This document shows, one piece after another, positions 35,343 to 46,900 of a stretch of DNA of 64,000 nucleotides. The notes beneath the pieces were generated by a model. It searched no databases. It was not told the DNA's origin and saw nothing but the letters and a program-made list of their open reading frames with translations. The DNA comes from Boesenbergia rotunda (Eukaryota > Streptophyta > Magnoliopsida > Zingiberales > Zingiberaceae), in contig JAGFNQ010008719.1 in assembly GCA_024364735.1 (NCBI GenBank), positions 1 through 64,000 on the forward strand, read 5' to 3'. The stretch's first letter is position 1. Each line of letters opens with the position of its first letter. The translations under genes and the position numbers were made by a program.

Positions 35343-37348
35343 AATACAAGTTGACCTCTCTGTACCCTTCTAATATGACATTATTGAATTCATTTTGTCT
35401 TATTATGCATTTCCTAGCATGAAATTCAACCCTAAAGCCCGCATCACATAATTGACTCACACTAAGTAAGTTAAACTTCATATCTTTAATTAAGAGTACT
35501 TTATGTATGGAAATTGTGGGAGATACCTCAATGGTGCCCCTACCAATAATTCTCAGTTTTTCACTATTTCCAAAGGAGACTGTCCCTTCTCTTAAGTAGC
35601 TAATAGTAGTGAACTTGCTCACATCTCCGGCCATATGTCTTGAGCATCCACTATCTACTATCCACATGGTTGAGGCCTCCTTCACCTTCACCAATACAAC
35701 ATGAAAAACATGCTCTTTTGGTACCCAAATTTTTGATCCATAAGCATCATTTAAAAATCTTTTAGGTACCCATGCCCTCTTGGTGTTTCCCTTAAACCCT
35801 TGTCTCCTAGATGCACCTACCCGTGAGTGAGACAAAGGTCACTTCCTTTGTCTTTGGCCTATATCCTAATCCGGCCTTGTTATAAACAGCCCTTTGACTA
35901 TTAATTATCATATCTAAGTTGCTAGAGACTATTTGGAATTTTCTAAGTGCCTTTGTGAGGTCATCTACCTTTTTCCTTAGTTTCCTATTTTCAATTTCAA
36001 AACATGAATCATGTGATGTAAGAGAACTAGCATGTAAGTCTTCCTTAAGTTTTGTAGATTCTACTCTAAGCATAGCAATCTCATCTTTTAGATCCTTAAT
36101 CTTACTTCTAGCTTTAGCTAAATCCATGTTAGTGCTAGAAATGATCTTAACTAAAGTAGAGGAGGATAAGTGGTATACCTCACTTACCGAAGCTTTTGAC
36201 TCGAATGATGATGATGAGGAGTCGCTTTCATCAGTGCTTGAGTTTCTTTCATCATCTGATGAGTCTGAGCGGTCCATTGCCATGAGAGCAAAATGTGAAA
36301 CTTGCTCTTCTTCCTCCTCCGAGGATGATGGATCATCCCAGGTCGCCTTGAGGTTGGTGGCACCCTTCTCCTTTCCCTTCGACCTCTTCTTGTCACCTTT
36401 CTTCTTCTCCTCCTTCTTGTCATCTCTTCTCTTCAGTTGAGGGCACTCATTCTTCATGTGTCCCTCTTGGTGGCAGTTGTAGCAGATGATGTCCTTGGCC
36501 TTACCCTTGTCTTTGAACCCTTTCCTACCATAAGACTTGTTAGAAAAACTTTTGAAGGCCTTACACATTTTCCTTACCATGAAAGCCTCTTAATCGCTAT
36601 CCATGGAGGCGCTGGACTCCTCTGAGTCGGATGAGGAAGAGTAGACCACCTTCTTCTTCTCCTTCCTCTTCTTCTTCTCCTTTTCTGCAATAAAAGCTAT
36701 ACCTTTCTCTTTGGCCGAAACGTTAGCTTGCTCGTGCAGTTCAAATTCACAAAACAAATCGTCTAATTTAACTAAAGATAAATCCCTTGATACTTTGTAG
36801 GCATCCACCATAGATGCCCACAAGGTAGTTCTTGGGAAGGCTTGTAGGACATACCTGACGATATCTCGGTTTTCGATCTTTTCTCCAATCACATAGAGTT
36901 CATTGATAACCTCCTTCACCCTTCCATGCAGCTGGCTGACAGTCTCGTTGCTCTTCATGGACAGGGATTGGAGTTGGGCCACGAGCAGGTTCTTCTTTGC
37001 TCTTCTGGACTCGTTTAACCCTTCGTTCAGTTCCACCAGTTTGTCCCACAGTTCTTTGGCGCTCTTGAATGACCCCACCAAATTGAGTTGCTCCTTTGAG
37101 AGCTCGCATTGAAGTGTGGTGGTGGCCTTGGCATTGGACTGCGCCCTCTTCATGACCTCTTTCAACCAGGATCTCATGGGTGTTGATTCTCCTCTTTCAT
37201 CGACGGGTGCATCGAATCCATCTACAATGCTAATCCAATTTTCAATATCGTTCATAAGATAATATTGCATCCTACCTTTCCAGTACACGAAGTCGTTCCC
37301 GTCGAAGAAGGGTGGTTGTGCAAGGTTGTATCCCTCTTGAAATGTCAT
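35343..37348 (-). pseudogene. Sirevirus gag and protease
   Basis: 36590-37348 is the gag N-terminal half (MTFQEGYNLAQPPFFDG; ELWDKLVELNEG; QLHGRVKEVINEL). It ends in an acidic Ser tract and an in-frame TAA at 36590-36592. The same frame continues at 35807-36580 with a CCHC knuckle (CYNCHQEGHMKNEC), an acidic serine tract and a coiled coil (KARSKIKDLKDEIAMLRVE). A frameshift near 35820 leads to the protease (MWIVDSGCSRHMAGD, active site DSG) at 35343-35835. Gag packages the element RNA; the protease matures the polyprotein. Coding stops where the LARD-like element inserted. Confidence 0.88.
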
Positions 37349-37384
37349 TTCACTTGCTCCAGTTGACGGTGAGTTCTTCCGAAA

Positions 37385-37405
37385 CGAACCGGCTCTAATA
37401 CCAAC
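37385..37405 (-). other. Primer-binding site of the Sirevirus-like element
   Basis: GTTGGTATTAGAGCC on the minus strand directly after the 5' LTR. It differs at one base from the initiator-Met-type PBS TGGTATCAGAGC. Confidence 0.75.
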
Positions 37406-38335
37406 TGATAAATCGACTGGCGTGCTAGAGGGGAGGTAAATAACACTTTTTCGTTGACGTCTCTACAAGGTTGTTAGCGTAGCGGAAACAATAATATGCA
37501 AAGGACAATAAAAACAATGCTAACAACAGAAATTTACTTGGTATCCACCCAAATGGGTGACTAATCCAAGGATCCACGCACGTACACCACTTCCACTATG
37601 AAAAATCTCCTTCAGGTGGAGAAACCTTTACAGCGGTGTTGTTTTCCTCTTTACAGAATATGGTGATTGAAGAGAGAGGAAGATGAGAGAGCTTTTCACA
37701 TGAGCAGCACTTCGGTATAGTACGGAACCGTATCTCTCACTTGCAAAAAGGTCCTCCTTTTATAAGAGAACAGGACAAACTCGCAGTCTGTCCAGCCCCG
37801 CACCAGTCGACTACCCCTGGGGCAGTCGACTGACCTAGCATTAATTGCTAGCCAACGACTAGTTTTCGGGGTATACCAGTCGACTGCCTCTGGGCCAGTC
37901 GATTGGTAGAAGGCTGAAAACCTTCTGTGAGTTTTAGCAGTCGACTCCCCTCTGACCAGTCGACTGCCCACTCACTTCCAACCATTCTTCACATACTCCT
38001 TCACGTGTGCCTTCAGGTTCACTCCCTTGGCTCACCCCTTGAAGTCATCTTCCTCTGGCTCTCATCCCTCGGATGCGCACACAAACCTTCCTTTGGCTTG
38101 CCTCCATGCCACCCTTCACGTGTGCCCTTGAAGTCCACTTCCCGGCTTGCCCTTGGAGTCCTCCTCCCTCGGCTCTCGTCCCTTGGATATGTTCACCATG
38201 TGTGATTCTCCAAGTCCTGCAAACTCAATCACACACATCAAATACAACATAACACTCTAACCTTAAACATATTCACACACACACACACATTAAAATCATG
38301 ATCTTCCAATCATTTTAGGGTCGATTGCCTCAATA
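37406..38335 (-). repeat. 5' LTR of the Sirevirus-like element
   Basis: TGATAAATCG to CCTCAATA; the terminal CA has mutated to TA. It carries the same three CAGTCGACTG-based palindromes (about 37803-37972) as the left LTR. Confidence 0.9.
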
Positions 38336-38340
38336 GGGAA

Positions 38341-38720
38341 GTCTGATCGGGAGCCCGAGTTGGGAACTCGGGAGATATGATCGGGAGAAATGATCAGGAG
38401 CTCGGGATAGGAGATCGAGAGACTCAGGTCGGGAGACCGGGTCAGGAGCTCAGGGACTTAGTCGGGAACTCGAGTTGGGAACTCGGGAGACTAGGTCGGG
38501 AGCCCGAGTTGGGAACTCGGAAGACTTGGTCGGGAGCTCAGGGACTTGGTCGACAGACTGGGTCGGGAGCTCGACACTCGGCAAACTGGGTTGGGAGCTC
38601 AGCGCTCGGTAGACTGGGTCGGGAACTCAGCAGACTGGGTCGGGAGCTCGACGACTTGCTCGGGAGCTCGGCGACTTGCTCGACAGACTTGGTCGGGAGA
38701 CCTGGTCGGAAGCCCGAGAG
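38341..38720 (+). repeat. Degenerate hairpin-forming repeats in the solo-LTR U3
   Basis: Repeats around GTCGGGAGCTCG and CCCGAGTTGGGAACTCGGG (8-bp stem, 3-nt loop; clear near 38354-38372 and 38500-38520, with a weaker copy near 38468). They lie upstream of the TATA box at about 38892. Confidence 0.75.
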
Positions 38721-39290
38721 GCCCGGTCGGAATTGCAGGGGAAATTCATTAAATTGTTTAATGAAGAAAAGTGATAAGTCTCTCTTCATTGGATGAAGAG
38801 AAGGTGAAGAGTCACATGAAAAAATATGCTCTTTATTGGCTTTAATGAAGGAAAATCAAAGAGACAAAAGACTCTTCATATTCATGGGATGAGTATAAAA
38901 GAGAGGCTATTCATTTTGAATGATAGGGGTGTGTTTTCCTTTCTTCCCTTCCTCTCTTCTTCCTCTTCTCCCTCTTGGCCGAAACCCCTTTAGGGTTCTT
39001 GGTGGTCTTGTGAACTACCTCAAGTTGCTAGCACAACTAAGGTAGTTCTTCCCGAAGTTGAGAGATCGTGTCCGTGTGGATACGCATAGAGGCACGGACG
39101 CTTGAACGTGCAAGAGATCCGACGACACTTGGACGAGCGGGATAAACGTAAGGGCACGCTCTAAAGGTATACACTGTAGATAGATCTATTAGATAGATGA
39201 ACTTCGTACGAATTTTCTTTCGCATGGATCGCTCGAGGATTCTTGTTTCCGCTGCATTTTTTTGTGTTTTGTTGCCGGGAGAACCCAACA

Positions 39291-40253
39291 TGAAGTCCCC
39301 ACAGATGCTTCAGGGTTTTTAATTTTCATTCAAGGTCATAGGTGTTGTGGTGTGTTTGCATAGCCACAGGTGTTGGACGCTTATATCTTGTCCACTCAAC
39401 TTACCTAATGTAGCGGTGGTTGGTGTGTGTACAGTACAGGTCATAACATCATGCGCATATTATGCATTATGCATTTATTTATGTTTGTTGTATTTATTTG
39501 AGCTATGATTGTTAGATTTGATTGACATGCATATACGGTTATGATTTGTATTTATTATATGATCTGGAAATGTGCGACAGTGTTAACAATTTATTGAGGT
39601 AGTAGGGGTTTTAGATCTTGCCCCTATGTGTTACATGATTTTCAGGTATGTTTTATTTGTACAGAACTACAGATGCATTTGTTTTATCTTCTTTATTCTA
39701 GAGAGAATGTATACCTTTAGTTTTCTATATACTTGTTATGCCCTTTTTATATACTATGCATTTATTTATTTCCTATACCCGTAGAGTTTCACCTGGAACT
39801 CACCATCCCTAGTCCGTCTTTTTGTTTCAGGTAGTCGATAGCTGTGTCTTGTGCCGCTAGGAGAAGATCCAATTGTCAGTCTCCCCGTTTGAGTATTATT
39901 TTTATTTGTCTTCGTACTTTCGTGTTATTTTTATCATATTGGTGTCGCTTTGGTTTTGTTGTCATTTCGGAGGATATTTGATTTTTTGATAGACGTGTAT
40001 TTAATTGCTTCCACTGGATTTTTGAATTGTTGCATTCTAGTTTATGAAGGTTATTTATTATGTTTATCATACAAATTAATTAACTGTGAGGTGGTGGTGA
40101 TTTCTCTTATTTCTAATTGTATAGATGTCAGGTGAGTGTGGCTGTGTTTTATATGTGTGTGGAGGGATGCATGTATTAAGTTTCAGATTGTCCACCGTAT
40201 AGAGGAGATGTTACCCGATTTCTAAGTGAGCACGGATCTTTGGGGGCGTGACA
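39291..40253 (+). repeat. Segment of the outer host LTR, part 3 (right end)
   Basis: Non-coding. It ends GGGGGCGTGACA, a typical gypsy-type LTR end, followed by AGATC (40254-40258), a candidate target duplication whose partner was not found. Confidence 0.5.
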
Positions 40254-40809
40254 AGATCTTCCTATCGCATCACCCATAACAACCAACATTCAACTCCTGA
40301 AGCATTACAACTACATTGCTGTTGCTTACAAACATAATAGATGCAAAAAGGACTCGAGATAGAAGAAAAGAACCACCTTCCCTAAACAAGGACTTTTTTT
40401 CTACAACCCAAAATACAAAGATCATTTTTCCCATAACGGAGCTTTTCGGAAACAAAGAAGATTAAAGATGAAACAGCAGGGCTAACTGAAAGGGAAGAAA
40501 GAAGAAGCTTTTTTCTTTTTCCAAAAGCAAACTCCCAAAGGAAACCCTCAAAAAGATGATAGAAAACATGAGTGAGGTAGAATGATACAAGGAATTGATA
40601 TATCTTGTCCCTCGTGAACATGGTCAACTAAATTGATCGTGCAAAAATTGGACAAGACGGTAAAAAAAAATAAAGAGGAAAAGAAAACCAAGGAATTAGA
40701 AAAGCCTGGGCAACCAAAGTGGTGATCTTTGAGGTAGATGAGGTGATATAATGTCCTTGGCTGAGGAAAGAGCTCTAAAATGACTAATGAAAAGAGTCAG
40801 CAGTTTTCT
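40254..40809. other. 3' flank of the bHLH gene
   Basis: Between the TE stack and the bHLH stop codon; probably holds the bHLH 3' untranslated region. No other gene seen. Confidence 0.5.
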
Positions 40810-42085
40810 TCATGTGTTCTTCCTGAAAGCAGTGCCCAGCTTCTTGACAAGATCCTTCACTGTCATATTGAACCCTTCTTCAATCTGCAAATTAAACAAC
40901 AGTCACATCAATTTTCAGATTGGGAAGTTTGTAGTGATCTTACCTGAGCCATTATAGTGATATCGAGGGAAGAACCAGCAAAAGGTATGACACTGCTACT
41001 GACAACAGAGAGGGAAGAACCAGCAAAAGGTATGACACTGCTACTGACAACAGAGAGGTGGAACCTCTCGACCTCAGACAGTGCTTTCACCAGCACTCCT
41101 TTGCCATTCTCGCAGTGGATTTTGATAAGGATGGATTTCTCAGACATCTTGGCTTCGATCTCCGGAAGCGACTCGCCGAATCTTCGCTGCCCATATTCAA
41201 AGTTCTCGTCGTCGCAGAAGGAACTGTCATCGTCGGCACACCACTGAGAATGTTTCACAAGGACTGCAGACTCAACGGTCCTCTTTGCAGCTTGCTCTTC
41301 CAGGGCCTTCACCTTTTCGTCCAGTTCTTTTAGATACTTTATTGTATCACCGAGAACAGAAGCCTTGTCCATCTAGAAGAGCAAGTATAAATTTAGAGAA
41401 AACAGGAAAAAATTCAGCAAAGAAGTCGAAGTCTCAATCGGCAAGGTACCTTCTTTCGGCCAGGCACAATGGCAGACAAAGCTATAAACCTCTGGCTGAG
41501 CTTCTCCCTTCTCTTCCTTTCAGCAATAATGTGTTCCCTATTGTCATAGCTTGACCAACTCCTGATATGGGAAACCTTGTTTGCTTCCCTAACAATGGTA
41601 TCATAGCTCCTCTTGGATCCAACCATACCATCCACCTCCTTCTTGGGCTTCACCACTCCTACAAGGCTCCCATAAGGGTTCTGTTCTTCGGGCGAGTCCA
41701 GGTTGCTGAAGGTGAGGATGCTGGGGAATGAGGCCTTAGGCGCCAGAGCTGAATTCTGCTCTGTGGTGCAAGAACTCCAGGTAGTAGCCTTGAGAGCTTT
41801 CTTGGGCCTTTCGCTGCTCATTGGAGCTTGGTCTGAGGTAAATGAGTTGTAGCTCTCTGAAGGGATGGACTGTTGGAAGTTCTTCTGGCCTAGAGCTGCT
41901 GCGATTTCTGCGGCTGTGAGCTGGTCGATTACCCCCCACTGATCAAAAAGGCTGTCTTCCATTCCCTGTCAATGGTAGCAAAGGATCTTAGTTTGTTTCT
42001 TCTTAATCATCCAATATTTCTTCAAACATCTTGAGTCTTATCTACTCACCATATTAGAATACAATCCTGCAGTTTGTCCATCCAT
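40810..42085 (-). CDS. bHLH transcription factor, bHLH18/19/20/25-like
   Basis: Four coding exons: 42050-42085, 41450-41965, 40944-41372 and 40810-40884, all GT-AG and all phase 0, giving 351 residues. Residues about 155-211 form the bHLH: the basic region HIIAERKRREKLSQRF, helix 1 and loop (IVPGRKK), and helix 2 in exon 3 (MDKASVLGDTIKYLKELDEKV) running into a leucine-rich coiled coil. The C-terminus is ACT-like (SILIKIHCENGKGVLVKALSEVE … DITIMAQ). Such proteins dimerise through the HLH and bind E-box DNA (CANNTG) in the nucleus. The E, R and R residues that contact the E-box are present. The start is the first ATG of the exon, followed by DGQTAGLYSNM. Residues about 291-320 are an exact tandem duplication of 15 residues. 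It is a member of plant subgroup IVa by sequence pattern; the target pathway cannot be inferred. Confidence 0.9.
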
Positions 42086-42396
42086 GTTGATTGGATTGTT
42101 ATCTTGACAAGAGATAGCTGAGGAACCTGATTCAAGAATCATTGGTTAGTGAGCAGATCTGTAAATCATAGTCCCAAAGCCAATTTGCAGATCACAAGCA
42201 AAAGTTTGTTCAGAGATGAAGCTTTTTGTTCGAAGAAAGGAAAAAGGAAAAAAAAAACATAGATCTGATTAGTGATTGAGAACTAGTGCTAGAACTAATG
42301 AAATCAAAGACAATCAAAGGAGGTAACAAGAATACCAACCTAAGCAGAAGGTCAAGGCCCTTCCTTTTCCTCTGAAACAAGAGCATCCACCCTTCT

Positions 42397-42404
42397 ATTA
42401 TATA
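42397..42404 (-). promoter_or_regulatory. TATA box of the bHLH gene
   Basis: TATATAAT on the minus strand, about 310 nt upstream of the ATG. A start near 42370 would give a leader of roughly 280 nt, possibly with an intron. Confidence 0.5.
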
Positions 42405-42479
42405 CTATCTGAAACAACTAGTGTTCTGAAATTTGTTTCATTACTTACCAAGGGGTTTGGAAATTCTCCTATTCGAATT

Positions 42480-43400
42480 TCTTTTTTCACCTATGATACG
42501 GGAGAGTTTTGGGTCCCTCAACCACGTAGGATAAGTCCTGATCAAACAACTGGCGTTGACCGACTTAAGGACAAAGGGCAGTAGGGGTCAAAGGAATAGT
42601 GAAATATTAATGGGATAAGCTAGGACGGTTGGTCAGGCAGTAAAGTAAAATTCTCGCTGATCGACAGACCGTCTGTACGGTCGATCGACGTGTCGCTCCA
42701 AACAACTGATCGGCGGTCTACTTGTTTGAGTTGTTTAACTCAATAGCCTCACCAACCCAGCTTTAAAAGGTTAGCACCCCTCAGATCGGCTAACTTGCCT
42801 ATCCCAAAACACCGCCAATCGGCAGAGTCCGCCCACATACACACGGCCAATCGACTGATATGCTTCTCTTCTTGGACTGTTCTAGACCATAACCCAACTA
42901 TCTTATTGGGCCAGATTGGGCCTCACTCTATGGGGGTTCCCTATTGGACCTTCATGTAATCACCATTAAAGGTCGTTGCACGCAACATTGACCAAACACT
43001 GATAAGACAATAATGACATTATCCTGCCACTTCCTTAAAAACTGACTTGCTTCCCTAACAAGGTCAGCTGCTCAGTAAGTCTACAGGCCCAATACTCACC
43101 TGTTCAGTGGGTCTAAGCACTGATCTGCTCAAATCATCAGCTAATTTGATGTTTTACAAGAAAATCGTTAATGCAACATCTCTGCTACCACTGATGTGAC
43201 ACATTAACAATGGAGGGTCATCGAAGGTGCGCATATATATAAGGTTCCTCCTCCACAGTACAGGTATGTTGAAATTCTCATTTTTCTTTTAGCATTCCAT
43301 TTCGCTTGGACTGACTTGAACGTCGGAGTGTCTGCGCCGGAGATCCCCTGGCCTTGCTTCTGACCTCCTTCTTGTTCCATTTTCATTTTCAAGATCATTC
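42480..43400 (+). repeat. LTR-like remnant (Tat/Ogre-type leader signature)
   Basis: A TATA stretch (CATATATATAAGG) at about 43230-43243 is followed by GACTTGAACGTCGGAGTG and GCGCCGGAGATCCCC (43311-43350), a signature common in LTRs of plant Ty3/gypsy Tat elements. Ends and a partner LTR were not found. Confidence 0.45.
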
Positions 43401-43523
43401 CAGCATAGTTTCAAGTCTTCAACGAGTCTATATTGTTGCTGTATTGGTTGACATCGGTGCACGCTGTTCTTTTCAGCTTGAGGACATGATCAACCTATTT
43501 TATAATTTTTTTTCTCTTGATCT

Positions 43524-43958
43524 TTGCAAAGACTTAAAGGGGACCATGCTAATGCAAATAGTTCTTTTCTGGTAGAGATTATAAATGGGATTTGTGAAGC
43601 CATCCCGACATATAAAAAACAATTCCATGATTTTGCAGAGCAACAAGTATTTTATCATGCGAGAGTCAGCAATGACTCTCATGATTTATTAGTAGAATTG
43701 ATTAACCCTCCTATCATTTTCATATACACTGTTAGTGAGACCTTAATTATAGCTGGCTCATATTCAATCCTTTATGAGATCAATCTTGGTTATATGCTCC
43801 AATTCCTCCTAAAGCAAACACAGGCCCACTTGATGGAGAAGAGTGCAAATAAATTTTTGTCAAGGAATTCTCACCCCAATGCACGATTTTATTTTTCACA
43901 AGTTCGTAGATTTTTTAATGAATATCAAATCTTGCAAAAGGTAGCTTCAATTCTTTAA
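43524..43958 (+). CDS. Unidentified 144-codon frame downstream of the LTR-like remnant
   Basis: Open frame with ordinary residue composition (FLVEIINGICEAIPTYKKQF; HARVSNDSHDLLVELI; NSHPNARFYFSQVRRFFNEY). I do not recognise it. Its place just after a Tat-like leader suggests either a decayed gag or the extra ORF some Tat/Ogre elements carry. It may not be a gene. Confidence 0.3.
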   Translation: MQRLKGDHANANSSFLVEIINGICEAIPTYKKQFHDFAEQQVFYHARVSNDSHDLLVELINPPIIFIYTVSETLIIAGSYSILYEINLGYMLQFLLKQTQAHLMEKSANKFLSRNSHPNARFYFSQVRRFFNEYQILQKVASIL

Positions 43959-43959
43959 T

Positions 43960-46900
43960 ACTAAACTATGGTAAATTACATTTTCTATCCGAGACTCTGT
44001 TTTCATGGATGATCAGAGATTTCTAAGATACTTTTGAAAAATCAATTTCCTAAATCTCACTTCTAAAACAGACAATATTTACAGATATCTATGAGATCAA
44101 ATAATACAAAAACTTTAATATGCATTTAAAGTGTGAAAAATGCTACCTCCCAAGGGGCAAACTTTAATTTTGCCTTGACTCGAATATACTTTTCTGACCA
44201 ATTAATGTGCTAAGCATATGCTTATAGCTTAGCTTTTGTAGTCACTCTTGGTGGGTGTCTAGTGCACTCGCGCATTCCATTCCATTCATTTGTAGGAATT
44301 GCCTTGTCATCTTAAATTAATTTGTGCCATGACTTCATTGGTCAGACAAAGTTTATTGAACACTTAAGAGCTTGATGAGGTCACTGATGTCGTTACTGAT
44401 CAAAATCAAGCATTACACACACAAAAGTATGGATGCAATAATTTAAGGATAAGTGGGGTTTGTGAGACAGGGTTTGACTTTTGAGAAGGCCATTTTCAAA
44501 TTCTTACCTAGAAATTTCAGCTTTTCTTCTCTTCACTCTTCCACTTCTTTGAATGGAAATCGGCATCTGTAGATTTTCTATGAAAGACCTACCAGGATCA
44601 AAATCTTAGCCATGATAGTTGACAAAGAGAAGCCATCAAGTACTAACTTGTCTGTTGGGTAAAATCTGGAACATAACTTATGCACACTTAGAGACTAACT
44701 TTCAAAATATTCATTCATAGTAGGATTCAAACTTTGATTCATTTCGTTATTCTCTTAACTATTTTACTAGTGTATCACACCCGTGAAGGCTCCATTGTAG
44801 TTTTTAGCCAATTAATCATCGTCAAATAAACGATTTATGTTGGGGTTTTAAACGCTTGAGTTTTGATCCAAGGCTTTTCCTCACTATGGGAGAGAGAATT
44901 AGGACAAATTAGCGCTATGTTTAATGATCAATAGATTAGCACTTTGGCGATCATGGTGGATTTCTAAACGCTTGAGTTTTGACAAGAGGCTTTTCCTCAC
45001 TATAGGAGAGAGAATTAGGACAAATTAACACTATCTTCAATGATCAATAAGTTAGTATTGTGATTAACGAGGTTGGGTAAAAACTGGATAACCATGGGTT
45101 AAACAAACTATTTGTCACATATCTTTTTTATTTGATCTCAATTTGAATTTGAACGAAATTAAACAATATTTATAGGTGTTTTTCTTTTGGCACCACTAAA
45201 TCACCCCATCTTTGTTTAGGTTCTTTAGCCGCTTGGGACTTGATCTACAATTTGTATGATGGAGGCCTATAAGTTAATCTCAACGTTAATATGAAATATC
45301 ACATTTAATAATATATATGTTAATTTCAATTATTCTTTATCTCATTTTATTATGCTATTTTTCTTCAGTAATGGAATCTTTGTACAATTACTCATCTAAT
45401 ATCACATAAAACTTGAGCAATAGTGAACTAAAATACCTATTCAAAAAAGGGATATTAAACATTTAAACTCTCCAGTCAATTAATGACAATAAAAAACAGA
45501 AGTACGTAGTTTAACTACAGATATTGTAATTAATTATATGCGTACATTAAGAAACACAGAAATCCAGTTTCAAGAAGAGTATAATGATAATTAACCAGCC
45601 ACTAAATATTGCATAGTTCATTTTTTTAAGAATACAACTTTAGCAGCGCTTTTGCTATTTCAGCCATATTGAGCAAAATTATTCACTTATTTGGGATAAC
45701 TTGCTATGTTGTTGTCACTTTCTTATAGCATAAATAAATTAAAATGTTTGTTGGGAATTCAAAGCTCTTATATCACCTCGAATATTCAAAAAATACATGT
45801 TATTTAAGTACTATCAACAACGTAATAATTACATAATGTAGTCAAGACCAACAGATGATTAGAGATTACTCCAAGACAAGTGTGATCATGGCAGTCTATT
45901 GTTCACATGGATAGCCTGCAAAAAGGTAATTTTATTCACCCTAAACGTTGCTCATCATCGGCTCCATAACAAAATTAAAAAAAAAATCATGATACCGAAC
46001 TGTCTAATAGATCGGAGGACATTTAATCTTCAATTATGGTTTTATTAAAACTTGCTAATTGCTTGTCAAATTCATGCAAGATTATCGCCTTTGAATAAGC
46101 CATGAAATTAAGATTAATTAATCAAAGATTTCAGAACAAGTTGATAAGTTCTGAAATAAGGAAGAAAAGGTGCTGGGAAGCTTCTTTGTTTGGTCAAAGC
46201 ATCAAGCATCGCCAAGGGCTGATGGGATCCAAATTAAGGTTGGACTCAGCCTCACTACATATAGTGTGTTTCCACCAATCACGATTAAACAACATTATAT
46301 TAATTTATTTCTACCAATCAAATACGAATGGTTATATCAATAGTTAATTGTTGAGTGTTAGATTCAGAAAATTTTATAATCATTGGTTTTTTTTTTCAAA
46401 AAATCTCCATTGGCAGTCTATTTTAATATGCATAGATAATTCAACAAAATGAAAAACCTTAAGCACATTACTGTCAAAAGAATGATCCATTTCCATTTCT
46501 TTGTTTGTCCCTTTTGTTTTGCTTCGGTTACAGGAAGGATTATAAGGCAGCAAATGGGATAAACAATTACCATCTTCCATAATTTTTTTTTTTTTGCCCA
46601 CCTCCAACTTTGTCTAGAGCATTGACCAACTCTGTTCCAGGCACAACTTGGAGAACCTTCGCTGTATAAAGATCATCTCTTTTAAAACAAAAATTGGAAA
46701 GGTTAAGAGCCGAGCCCTGCAGACTCTGAGGATGATCCCACATCTAATTTGTCATCAAGTCCACATACATTCAGTGATCACTTGATGCAGCAGCGATATC
46801 TGGTCAGCTTAGATTAGTGTCCAGCCAACTTCAGGATTCTCAGAGTGAATACAATAATACAAACGTCAAAGGAAACGCCATAAAGTAGTGAACCAAATTA

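Larger units (their letters stand above)
17291..38335 (-). mobile_element. Sirevirus-like Ty1/copia element carrying nested insertions
   Basis: LTRs at 17291-18216 and 37406-38335, flanked by GGGAA (17286-17290 and 38336-38340). The element reads right to left: 5' LTR, PBS, gag, protease, integrase, RT, RNase H, a non-coding stretch with repeated polypurine tracts, 3' LTR. The RT motif YVDDIIFGSTN and the repeated polypurine tracts favour the Sirevirus lineage. Without its two inserts it is about 7.6 kb. In the first 73 aligned LTR bases I count about seven differences, so it is older than the insert at 23126. Confidence 0.92.
16313..39290 (+). mobile_element. Solo LTR split by a Sirevirus-like element
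   Basis: It begins TGTTAGTAGG at 16313 and ends AACCCAACA at 39290, flanked by TGAAG at 16308-16312 and 39291-39295. Removing the insert (17291-38335 plus one GGGAA) leaves about 1.93 kb. The left piece is 16313-17290, the right piece 38341-39290. The right piece has a TATA box (GTATAAAAG, about 38892-38900) on the plus strand, preceded by a repeat-rich U3. No coding capacity. Confidence 0.88.

Noticed and set aside
38377..38796. 139-codon frame in the solo LTR
   Set aside because: It is a translation of the GTCGGGAGCTCG repeats; no protein features.
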